Below are positions 1 to 5,420 of a DNA stretch of 7,862 bases, in pieces (within the stretch, counting starts at the first letter, position 1; every line of letters begins with the position of its first letter). Made by a program: the position numbers and the translations under genes. The stretch lies in NCBI GenBank assembly GCA_030145015.1, contig JAQYWI010000227.1, positions 1 to 7,862 of the forward strand, given 5' to 3'. The notes under the pieces were generated by a model. That model searched no databases, was not told the DNA's origin, and saw only the letters and a program-made list of their open reading frames with translations. The DNA is from Desulfobacterales bacterium (GTDB taxonomy: Bacteria; Desulfobacterota; Desulfobacteria; Desulfobacterales; JAHEIW01).

Positions 1-295
1 CCTCGCTCACTCCGGCAGAAAGTTCCCGTCGTAAGTGACGGCAACCGCTTCGCCATCACCGTCATTTCAAGCTGCCGACTTCGTTTTATTTTAGGCGTCA
101 GGCCCCTGGCTACTGGCTTCTTGTTGCTGGCTACTGGTCACTGAGTCCAAAATTTTAGCGATGAATCGCAGATTTGGAAACCTGGGCGCCTGTAACCGCA
201 AATTAGCAACCACAGGTCAGGGGAAAGAGACCAGAAGCCAGAGGCCAGCCGCCAGTAGCGAGAAGCCAGCAGCCGGATGCGGATTGAGATGAATT
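1..295. other. Non-coding left-edge region
   Basis: I find no supportable gene in this stretch. Positions 1-66 are open in two minus-strand frames of about 20 codons. One is bounded by TGA at 67-69 and 7-9; the other starts at 65 and runs off the edge. Neither has a ribosome binding site. A weak hairpin, CCGTC (26-30) with GACGG (37-41), is present. Most of the rest is repeat element A. Confidence 0.5.
105..275. repeat. Repeat element A: imperfect inverted repeat with short-unit arms
   Basis: The left arm (105-139) and right arm (229-275) are imperfect reverse complements made of degenerate tandem units such as CTGGCTACTGG and CCAGAAGCCAG. The best paired core is CTGGCTACTGGTC (127-139) against GACCAGAAGCCAG (229-241), 12 of 13 positions. 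The 89-bp centre holds a second hairpin: CCAAA (147-151) pairs with TTTGG (173-177), enclosing GCGAT (158-162) and ATCGC (165-169). A further CCTGT/ACAGG pair lies at 189-193 and 212-216. The element fills the space 3' of the glcG-like gene. No terminator with a T-run is obvious. Its function is unknown; it could be a dispersed intergenic repeat or an mRNA 3'-end structure. Confidence 0.6.
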
Positions 296-730
296 CTAGT
301 CGCCGGTATCGGCCTTAAGGCCGGCCGCTTCGATTCCGTATACTGCGCAGATTTCGTCATTTCCGGCCTTATCGCCGCTGATACCGATCGATCCCAGAAT
401 ATCGCCTGAAGCGGAGCGAATTAGCACCGCTCCGGGATTGGGAACCATGCGCCCGCCGGACATATCCGACAACGCCCCGAAAAAAATCGGATTGTTCGAG
501 GCCCGCCGCGCGAGTTCACGTCCGCCGAAACCCATGCCGAGCGCACCCCAGGCCTTTCCCATGGCAATCTCGGGGCGCAGCAGACTTGAACCGTCTTCAC
601 GTTTCAGCACCTTGAGCTGCCCACCGGCATCCAGTACTGCAACGGTCAACGGAACAAATCCCATTTCTTTTCTTTTTTCCAGCGCCTTGTCCACAATAAG
701 AGACGCCTTATCAAGGGTCAGATCATTCAT
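296..730 (-). CDS. GlcG/HbpS-like heme-degrading-domain family protein
   Basis: This 144-residue protein has the normal length of the Haem_degrading (DUF336, GlcG/HbpS) family and matches it along its whole length. Visible marks are the N-terminal strand VAVLDAGGQLKVL (30-42), the RPEIAMGKAWGA helix (52-63), MVPNPGAVLIR (95-105) and the Gly-rich C-terminal ILGSIGISGDKAGNDE (111-126). No signal peptide or membrane segment is seen, so it is probably cytoplasmic. Members occur in glycolate (glc), propanediol and many catabolic operons; some bind heme, but most have no proven reaction. The start is set by a near-perfect AGGAGGT six bases upstream, inside the end of the D-2-hydroxyacid dehydrogenase gene. 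The ATGA overlap with that gene indicates translational coupling. The exact role is unknown; a partner in hydroxyacid oxidation is inferred from the neighbours. Confidence 0.9.
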   Translation of the reverse strand: MNDLTLDKASLIVDKALEKRKEMGFVPLTVAVLDAGGQLKVLKREDGSSLLRPEIAMGKAWGALGMGFGGRELARRASNNPIFFGALSDMSGGRMVPNPGAVLIRSASGDILGSIGISGDKAGNDEICAVYGIEAAGLKADTGD

Positions 731-1749
731 GACTTTACCTCCTGTTCATAAATTTCCGGGTTAAAAAGCGTGGCGGGCCGTTTCCCATTCATAAAATCCA
801 AAATCATATCCACCACGGTATTTGACATTATTTCGCGTTTCTCGGCGACGGCGCTTCCAAAATGGGGCGTCAGCACCACGTTTTTCATGGCAACAAAGTC
901 CTCAGGAAGCGTGGGGTGCGGTTCGCCTTCAAACACATCCAAGGCGGCACCCGCAATTTCTTTTTGCCGGAGGGCCTCGACCAGAGCCGCCTGATCCACC
1001 ACCGGGCCCCGCGATGTATTGATCAGAAAAGCGGTCGGTTTCATCAGAGACAATTCTTTTGTGCCGATGAGATGGTGTGTTTCCGGGGTGTATAAAGGAT
1101 GCAGCGTGACAAAATCCGATTCCTTGAGCAGGTCCTCAAAGGATGTAAATTCAACCCCCAGTTCACTTTCCGCTTCCGCAAAGCGTTGCATATCGTAATA
1201 AAGGATCTTCATGTTGAATCCTTTTGCACGCCTGGCCATGGCTTTGCCGACTTTACCCAGCCCCACTATACCCAGGGTCTTTTCGCAGACTTTGGCACCG
1301 ATCATATAGGGAGATTGCGCACCCGGGAATATCCCCTCTCGAACCAGTTCATTTCCTTCAAAGACGCGGCGGGCAACGGACATCAGCAGGGTCCAGGCCA
1401 TGTCGGCGGTCTCTTCGATGATACTGTCCGGTTCAAAACCGCTTGACGGTACCCTGCGACCGGCAACCGGTATTTTATGACGGGTCGCTGCTTGCATGTC
1501 TATATTGGCAGATGCAGTCGCCATGGTGATAATTAATTTCAGATCCGGATTGGCGGCCATCACTTCCGCGTCAACGATATCCCCAAGACGACAGAACAGA
1601 TAATCGGCTGCCCGAACACCTTTGATCAGGTCGTCCTTTAAAATCGATTTTGACGCGTCGGGGTGGATTTGAACGTCCACAACCGCTTGCAAACGTTTCA
1701 GGGCTGAATCTTCAACAGGCTGAGTTATGAAAATTTTGGGTCTTTGCAT
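727..1749 (-). CDS. NAD-dependent D-2-hydroxyacid dehydrogenase (glyoxylate/hydroxypyruvate reductase type)
   Basis: This 340-residue protein interconverts a D-2-hydroxyacid and a 2-oxoacid. The nucleotide-binding domain carries GLGKVG (163-168) followed, 17 residues later, by Asp186. That GxGxxG(17x)D pattern favours NAD(H) over NADP(H). The catalytic triad is complete: Arg247 in NTSRGPVVD, Glu276 in DVFEGEP and His296 in LTPHFGSA. The substrate-side segment differs from the usual family. The glycine-rich 'SxGxDxID' stretch reads ATASANIDM (77-85), and the stretch after IPV (93-101 onward, containing GRRVPSSGFEPDS) looks several residues longer than the usual VxNTPG loop, so substrate choice may be unusual. 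A GAAGAGG ribosome site precedes the start. The gene overlaps the glcG-like gene by 4 bp and follows the beta-hydroxyacid dehydrogenase with a 96-bp gap. Glyoxylate, hydroxypyruvate or a bulkier oxoacid are all possible. Confidence 0.92.
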   Translation of the reverse strand: MQRPKIFITQPVEDSALKRLQAVVDVQIHPDASKSILKDDLIKGVRAADYLFCRLGDIVDAEVMAANPDLKLIITMATASANIDMQAATRHKIPVAGRRVPSSGFEPDSIIEETADMAWTLLMSVARRVFEGNELVREGIFPGAQSPYMIGAKVCEKTLGIVGLGKVGKAMARRAKGFNMKILYYDMQRFAEAESELGVEFTSFEDLLKESDFVTLHPLYTPETHHLIGTKELSLMKPTAFLINTSRGPVVDQAALVEALRQKEIAGAALDVFEGEPHPTLPEDFVAMKNVVLTPHFGSAVAEKREIMSNTVVDMILDFMNGKRPATLFNPEIYEQEVKS

Positions 1750-1776
1750 TTAGGCCTCTTCGACAATATTCTCCCA

Positions 1777-1791
1777 CGCATTAAAAATGCG
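1777..1791. other. Small hairpin between the two dehydrogenase genes
   Basis: CGCATT (1777-1782) and AATGCG (1786-1791) form a perfect 6-bp stem with a 3-base loop, about 28 bp upstream of the D-2-hydroxyacid dehydrogenase start. No T-run follows on either strand, so it is not a standard intrinsic terminator. It could be a minor operator or an mRNA leader structure. Confidence 0.3.
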
Positions 1792-1845
1792 GTTTCAATC
1801 AAAAAAGGTTACCAATTTTATCTGCAACTAAAAAACCTAAGACAT

Positions 1846-2757
1846 TTATTCTCGTTCCAAATGTGCCCATTTTTCGAGCACGGTACAGACAGAAGCGGTA
1901 TCCTGTTCATCCAGCCCCTGAGCAAGAGCGCCCAGGTACAGCTGAACACAGCTGGTAAAAAGCGGTGTCGGACAATTGATATCGGCGGCTTGTCTGGCGA
2001 TAATTTCAAGATCTTTTCTAAACGTTTTGACCCTCATGGTGGGATTTTTATAATTGTTCTCAACCATCCGCGGTCCCCGCACCTCGAACATGCGGGAGCG
2101 ACCGGAGCTGTCACACATCACCTTGAAAATGATTTCCGGGTCAAGACCGCTCTTCATCCCGAACACCATGGCCTCGGCCGTGGACACATTGTGAATCGTC
2201 ACCAGCAGGTTGGCTACCAGTTTCATTTTAGTGCCGTTTCCGAATTCGCCGAGATAATAGTTGGCCCTGGCAAAGGCATTGACAATTGGGAGGCATCGCT
2301 CGTAGGTCCCGTGATGACCGCTGCCGTAAACAACCAGATCCTTTTGGGCAGCCCGCGATCCGCCGCTGATGGGGCAGTCCAGCAAGGTCATGCCGGCTTT
2401 TGCCATGTCTTCATGGGCCCGCTGTTTGTCGGCAGCCGCCAGCGTGCTGCACTCCATTACGATCAATCCTTCAGCGCCGGAAGACAAAATCCCCTGCCGG
2501 CCCCGGACGACATCTTCAAAAGCGGCAAGGCTTGGCAGTGAAGTTATTAGGACCTGCGCCTTTTCGGCAACCTCCAGCGCAGAGCCTGCGGCCTTGCCAC
2601 CGTTGGCCACCAGATTCTCGATTCTTGGCGGTAAGATGTCATAACCGCTAACCTCAAAGCCTGCTTTGGCAATATTTACAGATATGGGCAACCCCATGAC
2701 ACCCAGACCGATCACTCCCACCGAAGCAATTGCATCATCTATATTTTCTGAGTTCAT
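1846..2757 (-). CDS. Beta-hydroxyacid dehydrogenase, 3-hydroxyisobutyrate dehydrogenase family
   Basis: This 303-residue protein has the usual family length and layout. The Rossmann motif is GLGVMG (17-22), with Asp40 at the end of the second strand pointing to NAD(H). The substrate motif DCPISGGSRAA (127-137) corresponds to the family DxPVSGG. The catalytic lysine is Lys179 in NGTKMKLVAN (174-183). The family's usual KxxNN is here KLVAN (Ala182, Asn183), closer to the K-x-V-x-N form of glyoxylate/succinic-semialdehyde reductases and related enzymes. The C-terminal all-helical domain follows from about 170. Likely substrates are a semialdehyde/3-hydroxyacid pair such as tartronate semialdehyde/glycerate or a threonate-like acid; the sequence does not decide. 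A GGGAG site lies 5-6 bases before the ATG. The gene opens the block continuing to the D-2-hydroxyacid dehydrogenase and the glcG-like gene, and sits just downstream of repeat element B. Confidence 0.92.
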   Translation of the reverse strand: MNSENIDDAIASVGVIGLGVMGLPISVNIAKAGFEVSGYDILPPRIENLVANGGKAAGSALEVAEKAQVLITSLPSLAAFEDVVRGRQGILSSGAEGLIVMECSTLAAADKQRAHEDMAKAGMTLLDCPISGGSRAAQKDLVVYGSGHHGTYERCLPIVNAFARANYYLGEFGNGTKMKLVANLLVTIHNVSTAEAMVFGMKSGLDPEIIFKVMCDSSGRSRMFEVRGPRMVENNYKNPTMRVKTFRKDLEIIARQAADINCPTPLFTSCVQLYLGALAQGLDEQDTASVCTVLEKWAHLERE

Positions 2758-2788
2758 TTTTTCTCCCGGACGTATTGAATTTAATAAG

Positions 2789-2927
2789 TGAACTAAAGTG
2801 AAAAGTGATCTAAAGTGCCTAAAGTTGAGGAATTCTATCCATTTTATTAAAAATGCTGGAGCATAGCGACCCCTTAACTTTAGTCACTTTAGTTCATTTT
2901 AGGCACTTTAGGCACTTCTAACTTTAG
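2789..2927. repeat. Repeat element B: inverted repeat of TAAAGTG units
   Basis: The left arm (2789-2830) contains tandem ACTAAAGTGA, TCTAAAGTGC and CTAAAGTTG units. The right arm (2872-2927) contains the complementary ACTTTAGT, CACTTTAG and GGCACTTTAGG units. The arms would fold into a long imperfect AT-rich hairpin in DNA or RNA. The 41-bp centre starts just after TTGAGG, with AATTCTATCC, and ends TGGAGCATAGCGACC. The same centre occurs in element C. Homology to element C may continue to the stop codon of the hydrolase gene at 2990-2992. The element fills the gap between the hydrolase and beta-hydroxyacid dehydrogenase genes. It could stop or stabilise transcripts at this junction. Confidence 0.75.
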
Positions 2928-2989
2928 AACACATTTGCAACTTTATTTTCTCTGTCTTCAAAGATAAAACGCTAACTTTGAAATAGCTT

Positions 2990-3853
2990 CTACATATCCA
3001 ACAAATTTTCGATGTGGCCGGCATCCAGGTGCGCTTCGATCGTACGGATCACGTTGGGTATTTTCGGCTGGTCGATGATCTCTAAAACCCGGCCACACAA
3101 ACCGGCGCGATCCAGGGCGGGAAATTCTGTTTTTGTGCGGCAGACGATTTCGTGAAGCCGTTGCATGTACTCGACAGATTTTTCCATTTCAGCGGATGCA
3201 TCTTCTCCGTGCTGCGGTTCTGACCAGGAGGAGCATAGCACGCTCACCTCCTTGACGGCCTGCAATTTTCTGATGGATCCGACCAGCGCCAAAACATCTT
3301 CGTAAACCGGACGCTCATCCGGAACGGGGATGGTATCACCGCTAAACAAGACCCGGTCCTGTTCATGAAAAAAAGAAACCGAATCCCTCGAATGCCCGGG
3401 AGTATGCAGAACCCGCAGGGATTTTCCGCTTCCCAAATCAATCGTATCGCCATCATTCAATATCCGGTCGACGCCGACAGAGCCTGAAACCAGCGAATAA
3501 AATGTCCCGGTCGGACGCTCACGGTATTGCAGGTCAACATCCTCTATCCATGGTTTAGCGAATTCATGGGCGGCCACCTGGCAGCCGGATGCTTCCCTGA
3601 TGGCCGGGCTGCACCCGATATGATCCGGATGGCAATGCGTATGCGCCAGCAGATGGATTTCCTCTATTTTTCTACCGCTCGAGTTCAAATAGTCCACAAT
3701 ATCTGGATAGGCCGAAGACACCCCCCCGTCAATCATACAAACCTTGCGGTAAAAAATAAAATAAACATGCACAAATCGTTCAACTGTCTGATCCCCACCG
3801 ACTGCGCTTGGAAACGTTATTTTGAGGGCATGGACGTTTTGGGTGATCTGCAT
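2990..3853 (-). CDS. Metallo-beta-lactamase-fold hydrolase
   Basis: This 287-residue protein belongs to the metallo-beta-lactamase superfamily (glyoxalase II/hydroxyacylglutathione hydrolase-like branch). The metal site is visible: HTHCHPDH (71-78) gives the HxHxDH motif (His73, His75, Asp77, His78), His154 in HTPGHSRDS, and Asp173 in LFSGDTIPV. The last histidine normally sits in a PGHG motif; here the matching region reads SSWSEPQHGED (208-218), with His215 the best candidate. The C-terminal 70 residues are helical and may form a substrate lid, as in larger members of the fold. It would hydrolyse a thioester, lactone or similar ester; the substrate is unknown. An AAGGAAG ribosome site 5-6 bases upstream fixes the start. 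It lies 67 bp after the cupin at 3921-4283, and they are probably cotranscribed. Its TAG stop lies at the edge of the flank of repeat element B. Confidence 0.9.
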   Translation of the reverse strand: MQITQNVHALKITFPSAVGGDQTVERFVHVYFIFYRKVCMIDGGVSSAYPDIVDYLNSSGRKIEEIHLLAHTHCHPDHIGCSPAIREASGCQVAAHEFAKPWIEDVDLQYRERPTGTFYSLVSGSVGVDRILNDGDTIDLGSGKSLRVLHTPGHSRDSVSFFHEQDRVLFSGDTIPVPDERPVYEDVLALVGSIRKLQAVKEVSVLCSSWSEPQHGEDASAEMEKSVEYMQRLHEIVCRTKTEFPALDRAGLCGRVLEIIDQPKIPNVIRTIEAHLDAGHIENLLDM

Positions 3854-3920
3854 AATAACTTCCTTGTTGAGGGGTCGGCAGGATCAGGGTTGCCGGAGAT
3901 AAGCTCTTGTAATGTTCTTT

Positions 3921-4283
3921 TTATTCGTCAACCTCTATAAAATCTTTTTCAATCGGCGCATAAAATTCCAGGTATCGAATATCCTTATCGGACCTGTTCA
4001 TGATCGTGTGCTTTTCATTTGCGGGCATAAAAAGCACATCGCCGGCTTTAACCGGAAACTCTTCGTTCTCAACTCTTTCGATTCCTTCACCGCTGAGGAT
4101 ATAGATCAGCGATTCCCGCGTGGCGTGATAGTGGTAGGGCACCTGTTCCCCGGCCGGCAGGATAACAAAAATTCCGGCCAGTCTTTTGGCATTATCCGGT
4201 TCGGTGAGCACTTCCGTTCGATAGCGCTGACCGGGTGTCGGGTTTTCTTTGTCGATGTATTCACTGGAACGATAACGTTTCAT
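3921..4283 (-). CDS. Small single-domain cupin protein (first of two)
   Basis: This 120-residue single cupin barrel shows both family motifs. Motif 1 is GEQVPYHYHATRE (45-57), giving metal ligands His51, His53 and Glu57, with Gly65 in SGEG closing it. Motif 2 is GDVLFMPANEKHTIMN (81-96), giving His92. A complete 3-His/1-Glu site suggests bound Fe, Mn, Ni or Zn. Such proteins act as dioxygenases, isomerases, decarboxylases or sugar/acid binders, and the sequence does not choose between them. The start follows an excellent AAGGAGG site. The gene is 3' of repeat element C and 67 bp before the hydrolase. It keeps the same ligand positions as the cupin at 4573-4914 but is otherwise quite divergent, so an old paralogue or convergent design is possible. 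Confidence 0.9.
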   Translation of the reverse strand: MKRYRSSEYIDKENPTPGQRYRTEVLTEPDNAKRLAGIFVILPAGEQVPYHYHATRESLIYILSGEGIERVENEEFPVKAGDVLFMPANEKHTIMNRSDKDIRYLEFYAPIEKDFIEVDE

Positions 4284-4343
4284 GCCCCTCCCTCCTTCAT
4301 CATTGAGCGAACTGGAATCTATCTCAAAATTAGCAGTAGATGC

Positions 4344-4524
4344 GCTAAAGTTAGAAATGACTAAAATGACTAAAATGAGCTAAAATGCCTATAGTTGAGG
4401 AATTCTACCCGTCGAGAGCCTCTGGGTCGAACGATCATATTAATAAAAAAAGATGGAGCGCAGCGAGACCATAATTTTAGGCATTTTAGATCATTTTTAA
4501 TTTTAGCTCATTTGTTGTTAGCAC
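4344..4524. repeat. Repeat element C: inverted repeat of TAAAATG units
   Basis: The left arm (4344-4400) holds tandem GACTAAAAT, GAGCTAAAAT and related units ending GTTGAGG. The right arm (4469-4524) holds complementary ATTTTAGGCATTTTAGATC-type units. The centre (4401-4468) starts AATTCTACCC and ends TGGAGCGCAGCGAGA, matching element B, but has roughly 28 extra bases in between with a small AGAGCCTCT hairpin. The unit is TAAAATG in both arms, where element B has TAAAGTG in both arms. It separates the two cupin genes, so the operon may be divided or its mRNA processed here. Confidence 0.75.
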
Positions 4525-4572
4525 TTTTTAAAAATTTACCATCGCGTGCTAAATGAATTTTTGAGACAGCTT

Positions 4573-4914
4573 CTATTCTTTGGGGATACTCGTCACGGTT
4601 AAATATTCCGTTTCACCTTCAGCGATATTATAATTCGAATGGACTTCACCCCTTTTGACAAGAACAGCCTGCCCCTGCTTAACGGGTGTCTCGCCTTGAT
4701 CGCCTTTGAACATCATCGCCCCTTTTAAAACGATGAAAAGTTGTTCGGCAGCTTCATGGGTATGCGGATCACATCTTCCCGTTTTTTCCATGCGGGTATA
4801 CGCAACTCTGAAATCCTTCGCACCCGTCGATTCGTCAACAATCGTCCGCCCCAGCAAATCATAGTGCTTGGGTGGTACCCGGCCGGGAATATCATCAATA
4901 TCGATAAATTTCAT
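4573..4914 (-). CDS. Small single-domain cupin protein (second of two)
   Basis: This 113-residue cupin has motif 1 GRCDPHTHEAAEQLFIVLKG (46-65), with metal ligands His51, His53 and Glu57. Motif 2 is GQAVLVKRGEVHSNYN (81-96), with His92. It resembles cupin_2-family proteins that bind or transform small acids, and has no signal peptide. The start follows an AGAGGG site five bases upstream. It lies 53 bp after the [2Fe-2S] subunit gene, so it is probably the third gene of the coxM-coxS-like transcript and occupies the place where the large molybdenum subunit gene is often found. The TAG stop begins the flank shared with the hydrolase and glcG-like genes. The reaction is unknown; isomerase, oxygenase and sensor roles all fit. 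Confidence 0.9.
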   Translation of the reverse strand: MKFIDIDDIPGRVPPKHYDLLGRTIVDESTGAKDFRVAYTRMEKTGRCDPHTHEAAEQLFIVLKGAMMFKGDQGETPVKQGQAVLVKRGEVHSNYNIAEGETEYLTVTSIPKE

Positions 4915-4967
4915 ATCAACCCTCTAAGATTTTTTATAAACGCCTTTGGCACTTTATTCCAGCGCCG

Positions 4968-5420
4968 TCATTTCTTAACCGATTCAATCGCCTCGATTAT
5001 TTTTTTATAGGACCCACAACGGCAGAGCACACCCGATAAAGCCTGTTTGATCTCTTCTTCTTCGGCAGCGGGATTCTGCGCTAATAACGCCTTGGCTGAA
5101 AGAATCATGGCCGGCGTGCAAAAGCCACACTGGACGGCCCCTTTTTCGATAAAGCCTTTTTGCACAGGATCGAGATCCCCCTCTTTGGAAAGACCTTCAA
5201 TTGTCGTAACCTGGCGCCCCTTGGCGTCGATTGCAAGCATCAGGCAGGAGTTAACCGGCTTTCCGTCAACAAGTACGATGCAGGTTCCGCAATCACCCAG
5301 GCCGCAACCTTCCTTTGTGCCCTTCAGGTGAAGGGTCTGCCGCAGAAATTCAAGCAGTGTTATCCGGGGCTCTATCTCCTTCTGAACCCGCTCTCCGTTC
5401 ACCGTAACTTCCAAAATCAC
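4968..5420 (-). CDS. [2Fe-2S] subunit of a molybdenum hydroxylase (CoxS/XdhC type)
   Basis: This 150-residue small subunit passes electrons from a molybdopterin centre to FAD in xanthine dehydrogenase-family enzymes. All eight cysteines of the two clusters are present. The plant-type cluster uses Cys39, Cys44, Cys47 (GCGLGDCGTC) and Cys59. The second uses Cys98 and Cys101 (QCGFC), Cys133 and Cys135 (LCRCG). The length is normal. The start overlaps the FAD subunit stop by 4 bp (ATGA), so the two are translationally coupled. Usually a molybdopterin subunit of about 750 residues is encoded next; here a 113-residue cupin follows instead. The partner is either encoded elsewhere or this pair serves another oxidoreductase. 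The family call is firm, the substrate open. Confidence 0.95.
   Translation of the reverse strand: MILEVTVNGERVQKEIEPRITLLEFLRQTLHLKGTKEGCGLGDCGTCIVLVDGKPVNSCLMLAIDAKGRQVTTIEGLSKEGDLDPVQKGFIEKGAVQCGFCTPAMILSAKALLAQNPAAEEEEIKQALSGVLCRCGSYKKIIEAIESVKK

Noticed and set aside
1..66. Minus-strand fragments at the left edge, one ending in Leu-Pro-Glu-stop and one starting Met-Thr-Val-Met
   Set aside because: The first is bounded by stops after about 20 codons; the second has no ribosome site and is cut by the edge. Neither can be supported as a gene.
438..764. Plus-strand open frame of 108 codons over the glcG-like gene
   Set aside because: It lies antisense to a clear GlcG-family gene and shows Ser/Pro/Arg-rich composition typical of shadow translation.
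1744..2541. A 265-codon plus-strand open frame opposite the beta-hydroxyacid dehydrogenase
   Set aside because: It is antisense to a gene with complete family motifs, has no recognisable domain and no ribosome site. It is a shadow of that gene's codon pattern.
2789..4524. CRISPR-like array
   Set aside because: The repeated units are 7-10 bp and contiguous with no unique spacers, and the two arms are inverted, not direct.
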